Positions 53,347 to 61,802 of a stretch of 64,000 nt of DNA are shown here, in pieces. The notes under the pieces are model-generated. The model was not told the origin of the DNA, searched no databases, and was given only the letters and a program-made list of their open reading frames with translations. The stretch comes from Saccharospirillum sp035704555. Lineage in GTDB: Bacteria; Pseudomonadota; Gammaproteobacteria; Pseudomonadales; Natronospirillaceae. The position numbers and the translations under genes were made by a program. Location: contig DASSWT010000226.1 in NCBI GenBank assembly GCA_035704555.1, forward strand, positions 5,254-69,253, read 5' to 3'. Positions within the stretch are counted from its first letter, which is position 1. Each line of letters starts with the position of its first letter.

Positions 53347-53529
53347 CTCAAGTTTCGGAGTTCGGTCGACTAGGAGGTATTGGCCCGCACCGGCTACCGG
53401 GTATGCCCCTGTGGGGTCGGCGTAGATCCATCCATGGAGCCTAGACCGCAGCATCCATGCTGCGGACTACCCCACAGGGGCACACCCGGCACCCGCTGCT
53501 AGTCTTTTAGGCGAACTCCAAAACTTGCG
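53347..53529 (-). repeat. Palindromic element copy H, between cysM and relA
   Basis: The outer repeats are 53347-53364 (perfect) and 53512-53529 (two changes). The inner arms 53397-53416 and 53470-53489 have one mismatch, G-U on the minus strand, and another just outside. The minus-strand core is CCGCAGCATGGATGCTGCGG, TCTAGGC, TCCATGGATGGA, TCTACGCCGAC. The element ends one base from the cysM stop codon. It lies in sense orientation 174 bases before relA. Nothing else is seen in this 357-base gap apart from the relA upstream region. Confidence 0.93.
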
Positions 53530-54420
53530 TTAGTTAAACACTCCGGTCGACAAATACCGGTCGCCCCGGTCACAGATAATGGCCACTATTACCGCATTCT
53601 CAAGTTGCTTGCTCAGACGCAGGGCACCGGCAACCGAACCGCCGGACGACACGCCGGCAAAGATCCCTTCTTCTGCTGCCAGACGGCGCATGGTCACTTC
53701 GGCCTCATGCTGGCTAATATCCAGCACCTGATCCACCCGGCTGGCATCGTATATTTTCGGCAGATAAGCCTCGGGCCAGCGGCGAATGCCCGGAATCTGG
53801 GAGCCTTCCTCCGGCTGCAGGCCAACAATCTGAACCGCCGGGTTCTGCTCTTTCAGATAGCGGGATACGCCCATGATCGTGCCAGTCGTGCCCATGGATG
53901 ACACAAAATGGGTCACCTGACCGGCGGTGTCGCGCCAGATCTCCGGGCCAGTGCTTTCGCAGTGCGCCAGAGGGTTATCCTGGTTGGCAAACTGATCCAG
54001 CACGCGGCCCTTGCCTTCCGATTGCATTTGCAACGCCAGGTCCCGGGCGTATTCCATGCCCTGCTCCCGGGTCACGCTGATGATTTCGGCACCATAGGCG
54101 CGCATGCTGGCGCGACGCTCTTCACTGAGGTTCGCGGGCATGATCAGAATCATCTTATAGCCCTTGATCGCCGCGGCCATGGCCAGGGCTATGCCGGTAT
54201 TGCCGCTGGTCGCCTCAATCAGCGTATCGCCGGGTTTGATGTCACCCCGCTCTTCGGCATGGCGGATCATGCTGATCGCCGGGCGGTCCTTGACCGAACC
54301 GGCCGGATTGTTGCCTTCCAGTTTGAGTAGAATGGTGTTGCTCGTCTCGCCGGCCATGCGCTGCAGACGGACCAGTGGCGTGTTGCCGACAAAGTCTTCA
54401 ATCGTCGGATATGAGGGCAT
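53530..54420 (-). CDS. cysM: Cysteine synthase B
   Basis: 296 residues. The PLP lysine is in NPAGSVKDRPA, TSGNTGIALAM is the substrate loop, and SSMGTTGTIMG binds the cofactor phosphate. AEEGIFAGVSSGG near the C-terminus matches CysM rather than CysK. It makes cysteine from O-acetylserine and sulfide or thiosulfate. It is divergent from barA and upstream of relA, as in pseudomonads. GAAAGGAGGC precedes the ATG. Confidence 0.95.
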   Translation of the reverse strand: MPSYPTIEDFVGNTPLVRLQRMAGETSNTILLKLEGNNPAGSVKDRPAISMIRHAEERGDIKPGDTLIEATSGNTGIALAMAAAIKGYKMILIMPANLSEERRASMRAYGAEIISVTREQGMEYARDLALQMQSEGKGRVLDQFANQDNPLAHCESTGPEIWRDTAGQVTHFVSSMGTTGTIMGVSRYLKEQNPAVQIVGLQPEEGSQIPGIRRWPEAYLPKIYDASRVDQVLDISQHEAEVTMRRLAAEEGIFAGVSSGGSVAGALRLSKQLENAVIVAIICDRGDRYLSTGVFN

Positions 54421-54574
54421 TGTCTGCCTCCTTTCAAAAAAGTGCCGTTATGATACTGCGTTCGGGCACCGGTGCGTAATAGCACCTCCTTTTAACCAGT
54501 TACCTCAGCGCTATATGGCACCTGGCTGTATCGCTTTGATCACCGCTCCAGCGCGCTCTGGCGCGGGGTTTCAA

Positions 54575-54603
54575 TTGACCGCTTGCCATGGGCCGATTAC
54601 AGT
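54575..54603 (+). promoter_or_regulatory. Possible promoter of barA
   Basis: TTGACC (54575-54580) and TACAGT (54598-54603) are 17 bases apart, with the barA ATG 28 bases downstream. The match is moderate. Confidence 0.4.
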
Positions 54604-54630
54604 TCCTTTACTACAAAGACAGGCAGTCAC

Positions 54631-57492
54631 ATGATTTCCACGGGTATTCAAAACCGTATCCTTTTTATCGCTCTGGCGCCGGTACTGGTCTTCGGCATTG
54701 CCTTTACCGCCTGGTTTACGAAAAATGATATGGCTCAACAGACCAGCGCCTTTAACAACCGTACAGAAACGGTGGTTAACCGGCTGGGAGACGCCCTGTC
54801 ACTCCCTTTGCAGGAAGGCCGCACCGAGTTGGTTCATGCCCTGCTACGCCGTGCCCTGAACGAGCGCGATGCCCGTGCCGTTCGTTTGTTTGACCCCTTT
54901 GGCAGCGAGTGGCTGGAATCCGGCCCGACCATGCAGGGCCCGGCCTACCCCTACTCGATTCAGGATACCAACCGCCTGACCCGCTACCGCACCCAGTCGA
55001 CGCTACGCTACCTTATTCCGATCTACCCTCCGGCCGACCTGCAACTGCGCATGAGCACCTCGGCGCCAACCGGCTGGCTTGAGGTTGAGTTTGACTATGC
55101 CAACACCCTGGTCGCGCATTATAGGACATTGCTGATCAACCTGATGCTCCTGGCTCTCGGCCTGATTGCTGTATCAGGGCTGGCGGTATGGCTCAGCCGC
55201 GAAATCAGCCGGCCGGTGCGTAACATGATCGCGACCGTCGATGCGATTCGCGAAGGCAATCTCGACGCCCGGGTTGACCTGAAAGCCAATGGCGAGCTGC
55301 ATGACCTGGAAGTGGGCATCAACTCCATGGCCGAAACCCTGCGCGATGCCTATGAAGAAATGCAGAACAGCGTTGAGCAAGCCACCGAAGACCTGCGCGA
55401 AACGCTGGAAACCATCGAGATCCAGAACATTGAACTGGATATGGCCCGGCGCGAAGCGCAACAGGCAAACCAGGTAAAAACCGAGTTTCTTGCCAACATG
55501 AGCCACGAAATTCGCACACCGCTCAACGGCATCATTGGTTTTGCCCGCCTGCTGGCCAAGTCCAACCTGACGCGCAAGCAGGAAGACTATATTTCCACCA
55601 TTCTGTCTTCTTCACAGGGTCTGCTGACCATCATCAACGACGTGCTCGACTTCTGTAAGATTGAAGCAGGCAAACTGATGCTTGATAACCGCAGCATGAA
55701 CCTGCGTGAGACCATCGAAGACGTACTGGTGATGCTGGCCCCCGCGTCTCAGGCCAAGCAGCTGGAAGTCGTCAGCCTGTATTATTCCGACGTACCCGAG
55801 CAACTGATCACCGACCCGCTGCGGCTCAAACAGGTACTGACCAATCTGGTCAACAATGCCATCAAGTTCACGCCCAAAGGCAGCATCGTTGTCCGCACCA
55901 TGATCGAGCAGGCTCAGGGCAACAAACTGATGGTGCGCATCAGCGTTACCGATACCGGCATCGGCCTGTCCAAAGCTGAGCAGAAAGCCCTGTTCCATGC
56001 CTTCACTCAGGCCGATTCATCAACTGCCCGCGAATTCGGTGGCACCGGCCTCGGCCTGGTTATCTCCAAGCGGTTGGTGGAACAGATGGGTGGGGATATC
56101 GGCCTGGAAAGCCAGAAAGATGAAGGCTCCACTTTCTGGTTTAACATCAAGGCCGAAGTGGCCCCGGCCATTCAACAGCCACCCAAGCTGACTGACCTCA
56201 ATGGCTTCACCCTGGCCATTGTTGAGCCGCGCGAGATGTCACAGCTGGCCCTGCGCCATCAGGCCGAACAATGGGGCATGGATTGCCTGGTGATGAGCAA
56301 GCTGGACGAATTGCACCAACATCTGAAACAGCCAGACACGGTGCGTCCGGACATGGCCCTGGTGGACGTCAGCGGCTTCGGTAACGACGATTCCCTGTAC
56401 CGGCAAATCCTGCACATCGAACGGGAGTTGCACTGCCCTACACTGGTACTGGCCACCACAAGGGACGAGGACATCAGCTACAAACTGCTGGAGCAGGGAG
56501 CCAAACATTACCTGTCGACCCCGGTGCGCTACAGCCAGCTGTACCAAACCCTGGTCACCATGCTTCGCCCGGAAAAAGCCGGTAAAACGGAAGAGAGCTC
56601 GTCACTGGCCCTGGGTCTGGTGCGTTCAACCGTGCGGGTATTGGCGGTCGACGACAACCCGGCTAACCTAAAGCTGATCATCACCTTGCTGGAAAGCATC
56701 GGCATTCAGGTCGATGGTGCCCGGAACGGCGAAGACGCTGTCGAGGCAGCCCGGCACAATCAATACGACCTGATATTTATGGACATTCAGATGCCTGGCA
56801 TGGACGGCAAACAGGCCACGCGTCGCATACGACAGATGGAACCGGCCCAGGCCCGGGTGCCGATCATCGCGCTGACGGCGCACGCCCTGGCGGAAGAGCG
56901 CCAGAGCATGCTCGACAGCGGTATGGATGACTATCTGACCAAACCTGTCGATGAGGATCAATTGCACCGTACCCTGTTCAAATGGACCGGCACCGCCCTG
57001 AACTATGAGGATACCCAGTCGATCGCAGCGCCCGCCGACAACGAAGCGCCCGCCTCACTCGATATGGAAAAACTGCACGGTCTGCCGGTGGTCGATTTCG
57101 TCTCCGGTCTGGAAAAAGCCAGCGGCAAGCTCGGGCTGGCACGCGATATGTTCACCATGCTGATGGACAGTCTGGAAAAGGATCAGCGCCGGATGAATGC
57201 GCTGTATCAGCAAGGGGACTACAAGGCTTTGCTGGAAGACGTGCACCGTTTGCACGGGGCCACTCATTATTGCGGTGTACCCCGCATTCAGATGACCGCC
57301 ATGTACACCGAATCACTGCTCAAACAGGGCCACTACGCCATTCTGGAAGATGCGCTGTTCCTGCTGAATGAAGAAATCAATGAACTGCAACACTGGTCGA
57401 ACGACCATGACTGGGAAAAGGTGCTGGAGCAGGCGGTGAAGGTCTATGCCTATCAGATGCAGCAAAAATCGGGCAAGCGTCAGCCCAGTTAA
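54631..57492 (+). CDS. barA: Hybrid sensor histidine kinase BarA/GacS
   Basis: 953 residues from the ATG at 54631 (MISTGIQNRILFIALAPVLV); an upstream ATG at 54583 would add 16 non-membrane residues. Two membrane helices (about 10-30 and 165-190) frame a periplasmic sensor, followed by HAMP and a coiled coil. HisKA has NMSHEIRTPLNGIIGF, the ATPase has NLVNNAIKF, DTGIGLS and GGTGLGLVIS. A degenerate receiver (about 520-640), a full receiver (VLAVDDNPANLKL, IFMDIQMPGMDG) and a C-terminal HPt (DVHRLHGATHYCGV) complete the phosphorelay. It should act on GacA/UvrY, encoded elsewhere. Confidence 0.95.
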   Translation: MISTGIQNRILFIALAPVLVFGIAFTAWFTKNDMAQQTSAFNNRTETVVNRLGDALSLPLQEGRTELVHALLRRALNERDARAVRLFDPFGSEWLESGPTMQGPAYPYSIQDTNRLTRYRTQSTLRYLIPIYPPADLQLRMSTSAPTGWLEVEFDYANTLVAHYRTLLINLMLLALGLIAVSGLAVWLSREISRPVRNMIATVDAIREGNLDARVDLKANGELHDLEVGINSMAETLRDAYEEMQNSVEQATEDLRETLETIEIQNIELDMARREAQQANQVKTEFLANMSHEIRTPLNGIIGFARLLAKSNLTRKQEDYISTILSSSQGLLTIINDVLDFCKIEAGKLMLDNRSMNLRETIEDVLVMLAPASQAKQLEVVSLYYSDVPEQLITDPLRLKQVLTNLVNNAIKFTPKGSIVVRTMIEQAQGNKLMVRISVTDTGIGLSKAEQKALFHAFTQADSSTAREFGGTGLGLVISKRLVEQMGGDIGLESQKDEGSTFWFNIKAEVAPAIQQPPKLTDLNGFTLAIVEPREMSQLALRHQAEQWGMDCLVMSKLDELHQHLKQPDTVRPDMALVDVSGFGNDDSLYRQILHIERELHCPTLVLATTRDEDISYKLLEQGAKHYLSTPVRYSQLYQTLVTMLRPEKAGKTEESSSLALGLVRSTVRVLAVDDNPANLKLIITLLESIGIQVDGARNGEDAVEAARHNQYDLIFMDIQMPGMDGKQATRRIRQMEPAQARVPIIALTAHALAEERQSMLDSGMDDYLTKPVDEDQLHRTLFKWTGTALNYEDTQSIAAPADNEAPASLDMEKLHGLPVVDFVSGLEKASGKLGLARDMFTMLMDSLEKDQRRMNALYQQGDYKALLEDVHRLHGATHYCGVPRIQMTAMYTESLLKQGHYAILEDALFLLNEEINELQHWSNDHDWEKVLEQAVKVYAYQMQQKSGKRQPS

Positions 57493-57501
57493 TCGAAGCG
57501 C

Positions 57502-57870
57502 TCAGGCAATGACGGCGAAGGCCACCACGTAATCCTGCTCATCAGCCAGGCTGATGTGTACCCTGGTTGCACCGAGCGCTTGCTGTTTCTTGAGCGCCAC
57601 GCCATGCAGCTGCGCACACGGGGCGCCATACTCGTCCGGCAATATCTCGATGCCCTGGAATGTAACCCCCTGGGCAATCCCGGTTCCCAACGCCTTGGCA
57701 ATGGCTTCTTTTCCGGCAAAACGATTGGCCAGGAACTTCAGTGGTTTCCCGCGACGCTGATACTCACTCTGTTCGGCACTGGTCAGGATACGTCGCAGAA
57801 AGCGATCTCCCTGCTGGTCGAGCACCTGCCCGATGCGTTCGATATTAACGATGTCGGTACCAATATTCAC
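57502..57870 (-). CDS. acpS: Holo-[acyl-carrier-protein] synthase
   Basis: 122 residues. IGTDIVNIERIGQVL opens the protein; RFAGKEAIAKALGTGI is the CoA/magnesium-binding motif. It transfers phosphopantetheine to acyl carrier protein. It follows recO directly; pdxJ, normally between them, is absent (33-base gap). It converges with barA over 9 bases. Confidence 0.96.
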   Translation of the reverse strand: MNIGTDIVNIERIGQVLDQQGDRFLRRILTSAEQSEYQRRGKPLKFLANRFAGKEAIAKALGTGIAQGVTFQGIEILPDEYGAPCAQLHGVALKKQQALGATRVHISLADEQDYVVAFAVIA

Positions 57871-57903
57871 AGCCAGAGCCTCAACGGTGGTAGAGCCTGA
57901 GTG

Positions 57904-58569
57904 TCAGCATACCCAGTTTTTACTGTGCCAGGAACGCCCTTCCAGTACGTGCTGAATGCGGCCGGCGTTGATCGTTTTGGCCACAGCCAGCGCACCGGGC
58001 TGATGCCAGTCGTTATCCGCTATGGCCAGAATCAAGTGCCCGGGTAACTGATCGGCGCGGGTGCCCTGGCAAAAACCCCGGGCCGGATCAAAGCGGTAAT
58101 TGCCCTCGGGCGCTACCCAGTCGCCGGTATCCATCGTCTGGCGATAATCCAGCCCAAAGCCTGTCGCCTCCAGCAGGCGGCGTTCGAAATAGCGCAATGC
58201 GGGTGCCTGCTGGTTCGGCTTGGCCAGCAACAGCAGGGTGCTGGCATAAACGCCAAAAAATCCTTCATCGACCTGAAACCGGGGCACCAGACGGACACAG
58301 AGTTCGTTGATATAGAGCCCCTGAACCAGAGCCGCGCCATAGTGCACGGGCACCGCGCCCTGATAGCGCCAGTCACTCAGCTGTTTCAGTTCGGAGTTGC
58401 CATGGGTTCGGACCAGACAGGGGCAAAACAGGGCGGGACGGGAGGTTCGGCCGACGGCGGTAAACCGCCCGTGATCCGGCGTGAGCAGCTCCAGTAACCA
58501 GTGAGACTCGCGAAACGGGCGGGCATGCAACACATAGGCGGGCTGATCTGGCGCTCGCCGTCCGCTCAT
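57904..58569 (-). CDS. recO: DNA repair protein RecO
   Basis: 221 residues, slightly short. The N-terminal OB fold has YVLHARPFRESHWLLELLTP and GRFTAVGRTSR; the helical part has GLYINELCVRLVPRFQ and RYFERRLLEATGFGLDY. No CxxC zinc motif is seen, as in E. coli. It loads RecA with RecR on gapped DNA. It follows era by 13 bases. Confidence 0.94.
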   Translation of the reverse strand: MSGRRAPDQPAYVLHARPFRESHWLLELLTPDHGRFTAVGRTSRPALFCPCLVRTHGNSELKQLSDWRYQGAVPVHYGAALVQGLYINELCVRLVPRFQVDEGFFGVYASTLLLLAKPNQQAPALRYFERRLLEATGFGLDYRQTMDTGDWVAPEGNYRFDPARGFCQGTRADQLPGHLILAIADNDWHQPGALAVAKTINAGRIQHVLEGRSWHSKNWVC

Positions 58570-58582
58570 GATTCACTCCCGG

Positions 58583-59494
58583 TCATGGCTCGTTAAAGTA
58601 GCCCAGGCTTTTTAGCGCACGTTCGTCATCCGCCCAACCGCCTTTCACCTTAACCCAGAGGTTCAGCATGACTTTGGCGTTGAACAGCTGTTCCATATCC
58701 AGCCGGGCATCGTGGCCGACTTTTTTGATACGACTGCCCTTGTCGCCGATGACGATTTTCTTCTGGCCCTGACGCTCCACCAGAATCAGGCCATGAATAT
58801 GCAGTACCCGGTCTTCAAATTTAAACTGTTCGATCTCAACCGCCATCGAATAAGGCAGTTCGGCACCGAGCTGACGCATCAGCTTTTCCCGGATCATCTC
58901 GGCCGCCATAAAGCGCTCGGTCCGGTCGGTAATCTGATCTTCGGGAAAGTAGAACAGACTCTTGGGCAGGCGTTTGGCGACCTGTTCTACCAGGGCATCA
59001 AGATTGTTGCCTCTCAGCGCCGACAGGGGCACCACTTCGGCGAAGTCGAACTGCTCCGCCAAGCGCTGCATGTGCGGCAGCAGGCTTTGCTTGTCTTCGA
59101 GGTGATCCACCTTATTGATCGCCAGTATGACCGGTGCTTTGTTCGCTTTTAGTTTGTCCAGAACCCACTGATCCTCATCGGTCCAGACGGTGCGGTCGAC
59201 GACCAGTATGATCACATCGACATCCGCCAACGCCGAGTCCGCGGCCCGGTTCATATAGCGATTGATGGCCTTCTCTTCGCCACGGTGCATCCCCGGGGTA
59301 TCGACGAAGATCATCTGCACATCGTTTTCGCTGTGAATGCCCATCACCCGATGCCGAGTAGTCTGAGGCTTGCGAGAGGTAATGGATACTTTCTGGCCCA
59401 GAACGTGGTTCATCAGCGTCGATTTACCAACATTTGGCCGGCCCACGATGGCGACAAAGCCACAACGGGTATTTAATTCGTAGGGTTCATTCAC
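58583..59494 (-). CDS. era: GTPase Era
   Basis: 303 residues. GTPase motifs are VGRPNVGKSTLMN (G1), FVDTPGMH (G3) and NKVDHL (G4). The C-terminal KH domain has KKIVIGDKGSRIKKVG and LFNAKVMLNLWVKVKGGW (shown in part). It matures 16S rRNA and the 30S subunit. Its start overlaps the rnc stop by 4 bases. Confidence 0.98.
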   Translation of the reverse strand: MNEPYELNTRCGFVAIVGRPNVGKSTLMNHVLGQKVSITSRKPQTTRHRVMGIHSENDVQMIFVDTPGMHRGEEKAINRYMNRAADSALADVDVIILVVDRTVWTDEDQWVLDKLKANKAPVILAINKVDHLEDKQSLLPHMQRLAEQFDFAEVVPLSALRGNNLDALVEQVAKRLPKSLFYFPEDQITDRTERFMAAEMIREKLMRQLGAELPYSMAVEIEQFKFEDRVLHIHGLILVERQGQKKIVIGDKGSRIKKVGHDARLDMEQLFNAKVMLNLWVKVKGGWADDERALKSLGYFNEP

Positions 59495-60174
59495 TTGGCA
59501 TGCTCTCCGAGCGCTTTCAGGGCCGCGCGCGCGGCTTCCTGTTCCGCAATACGACGACTGTTACCGGCACCGACGGTCGGTTGCTCCAGACCCTCGACTT
59601 CACAATCAACGGTAAAGGTCTGATCGTGCGCCTCGCCGCTCACGTCGCGCACACTGTACTGCGGTAAGGGGGCTTTTCGGGATTGCAAAAACTCCTGCAG
59701 GCGGGTTTTGGAATCCTTGATGTTGTCGCTCAGGTTCAGTTCCTGCAACCGTTGCTCGAACCATTGAACGATGACGCTCTGTGCCGCGTCCAGTGATTGA
59801 TCCAGACTGATGGCACCGATGATGGCTTCGATCGCGTCGGCAAGAATGCTATCACGCCGGAAACCGCCGCTTTTCAATTCGCCGCTGCCCAGGCGCAAAC
59901 ACTCACCGAGTTCGAATTCGCGGCCCAGTTCTGCCAGTGTTTCGCCTTTTACCAGGTGTGCCCTTAACCGGGACAACTGGCCTTCACGCGCCTTGGGAAA
60001 ACGATCGTACAACTGCTGGGCAATGGTACAGTTGAGAATGGCATCCCCGAGAAACTCGAGTCGCTCATTATTTTTTCGGGAGAAGCTGCGATGCGTCAGC
60101 GCCTGTTGCAATAGCGCTACGTCGTTAAACTGATAACCCAGCCGCTGACTGAGTCGTTCAATCATTAATGACAC
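59491..60174 (-). CDS. rnc: Ribonuclease III
   Basis: 227 residues. The signature NERLEFLGDAILN lies in the catalytic domain, with DAIEAIIGAI carrying the second acidic pair. The dsRNA-binding domain (about 155-222) has SRKAPLPQYSV and GAGNSRRIAEQEAARAAL. It processes rRNA precursors and cleaves structured RNAs. It is coupled to era and follows the DUF4845 gene by 3 bases. Confidence 0.98.
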   Translation of the reverse strand: MSLMIERLSQRLGYQFNDVALLQQALTHRSFSRKNNERLEFLGDAILNCTIAQQLYDRFPKAREGQLSRLRAHLVKGETLAELGREFELGECLRLGSGELKSGGFRRDSILADAIEAIIGAISLDQSLDAAQSVIVQWFEQRLQELNLSDNIKDSKTRLQEFLQSRKAPLPQYSVRDVSGEAHDQTFTVDCEVEGLEQPTVGAGNSRRIAEQEAARAALKALGEHAK

Positions 60175-60177
60175 AGG

Positions 60178-60543
60178 TCAGAGTCCGTATTCTTCATGAA
60201 AAGTCAGTACCACATCAATGTTGGCTGCGATGTGCACTCTTTTTTCATAGTCAAGAATGACTTTGGGTTCATCGGAACGCAAATCCACCTCGAGGTCGCG
60301 ACGCAGGTCGAGTTCGATGTTGTTTATACTCAGATTTTTGGACATCCGATCTCTGAATTCAGATTCCTGAAAATCTCCACCACTTAAATCCTGAACGGTA
60401 CGGCTGATCATTTGATCGATGGTGAACTGATCATAATAGGGGCCAGACAGCTTGATGATCAGCGTGCCAAAAAAGATGACCAAAAACAGCAAAAGGGCCA
60501 TCGTCAGAATCGTCATGCCCTGCTCACGCCTCGGAGTCCGCAT
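60178..60543 (-). CDS. DUF4845 membrane protein
   Basis: 121 residues from the ATG at 60543, preferred for its AGGA spacing; an ATG two codons earlier is also possible. A membrane helix (about 10-30, TILTMALLLFLVIFFGTLII in part) is followed by a periplasmic domain with YYDQFTIDQMISRTVQDL and VILDYEKRVHIAANID. Function is unknown. Position between lepB and rnc is conserved in pseudomonads. Confidence 0.9.
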   Translation of the reverse strand: MRTPRREQGMTILTMALLLFLVIFFGTLIIKLSGPYYDQFTIDQMISRTVQDLSGGDFQESEFRDRMSKNLSINNIELDLRRDLEVDLRSDEPKVILDYEKRVHIAANIDVVLTFHEEYGL

Positions 60544-60657
60544 TGTCATTCATCCTGTTTGGGGCAATACCCGTTGCATTGCCGATATCGTAGAGCAGAT
60601 GGAACCCCGGTTTAGGGGTAGCCCCTGCTTCCGGGTAAACTCGCGCAGTCCGACCGT

Positions 60658-61761
60658 TTAGTCAATAGCACCGACCCGCGAGAAGCTGGGGTACCAGCCT
60701 TTCCAGGTCATCCAAACGGCTACCGCCTCGCCCAGAATGGCATCTTCGTCCACAAAGCCCCAGGCATTGTTACCCTGGTTATTATAGTCGCTCTGCTCCA
60801 GACGACGCTGCCCCTCCCAGTAGCGGGAATCGTGACTTGCATCACGGTTATCACCCATCACAAAGTAGTGCCCTTCCGGCACCACCACACCTTCAGCGGG
60901 TAGCCACTCGTGCGGGTGACGGCTCGGACCGGCCTGGTTTTGATAAATAAAATGCTCCACGTCGCCCAGTTGTTCAGTGTACAGGGTATAGCGGCCTTCG
61001 GCGTCTGCAGCCCGTTGCTCAAAGTCGATGTCTATCGTCTCGCCATTGATGCTCAACTGGCGCCGGCCATAGTCGTATTGAATCAGATCGCCCGGCAAGC
61101 CAATCACACGTTTGATAAAGTTTTTGCTCGGCTCATGCGGTGGCCGGAACACAATCACATCACCGCGTTCCGGCTGACTGATCGGAATCAGAACATCATT
61201 GGTGACCGGCATGCGCAAGCCATAGGTAAAACGGTTAACAATGATAAAATCACCGATTTGCAGCGTCGGTTTCATTGAGCCCGAGGGAATCTGAAACGGC
61301 TCAAACAGAAAGCTGCGCAACACAAAAACAATCAGCAGGACCGGGAAGAACGAGCGACTGTTTTCAATCAAACCGGGCTCTACGTTCAGATCCTCGCGCA
61401 CGGTGTCAAAATCCGCCATGCTCTGTTCGGCGTTCGCCAGCACCTTGCGACGATCGGCTCGCAACAACAGCACATCGGCCAGGTAAACAAGCCCGGTAAC
61501 CAAGGTGGCGACTGCCAACAGCAGGGCAAAATCGAAACTTTGCTGAATGGTCTGCCAGATCAGTGCCAGCAACAGCAGCAACAGTGCATAGCCCAGCCCC
61601 CGCTCCAGCAAGCTCGGTGCGAACAGCGCCTCAAGTTGCTCGCGGCTCCAGTCGCTTTGGGTACTCGCGACTGCCAGGCGGCGGCGCTGGCGAACAAAAA
61701 TAACCGCCGCCAGACCCAGCGTCATGGCCAGGCTGGCCCAAAAAAGCACAATCACATTCAT
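60658..61761 (-). CDS. lepB: Signal peptidase I
   Basis: 367 residues, longer than E. coli LepB. The N-terminal 120 residues hold three or so hydrophobic helices and a charged loop. The catalytic part begins at FVLRSFLFEPFQIPSGSMKP (the active Ser), with the Lys in NFIKRVIGLPGD and the box MGDNRDASHDSRYWE. It cleaves signal peptides in the inner membrane. It lies 41 bases after lepA. Confidence 0.96.
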   Translation of the reverse strand: MNVIVLFWASLAMTLGLAAVIFVRQRRRLAVASTQSDWSREQLEALFAPSLLERGLGYALLLLLLALIWQTIQQSFDFALLLAVATLVTGLVYLADVLLLRADRRKVLANAEQSMADFDTVREDLNVEPGLIENSRSFFPVLLIVFVLRSFLFEPFQIPSGSMKPTLQIGDFIIVNRFTYGLRMPVTNDVLIPISQPERGDVIVFRPPHEPSKNFIKRVIGLPGDLIQYDYGRRQLSINGETIDIDFEQRAADAEGRYTLYTEQLGDVEHFIYQNQAGPSRHPHEWLPAEGVVVPEGHYFVMGDNRDASHDSRYWEGQRRLEQSDYNNQGNNAWGFVDEDAILGEAVAVWMTWKGWYPSFSRVGAID

Positions 61762-61802
61762 TCCATACTGTCCTTATGCAAATCACTGGCTCAACAGGCC
61801 GA

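Noticed and set aside
28402..53529. Palindromes considered as CRISPR repeats, integron attC sites or hammerhead ribozymes
   Set aside because: There are no regularly spaced direct repeats, no RYYYAAC/GTTRRRY ends, and no CUGAUGA...GAAA core.
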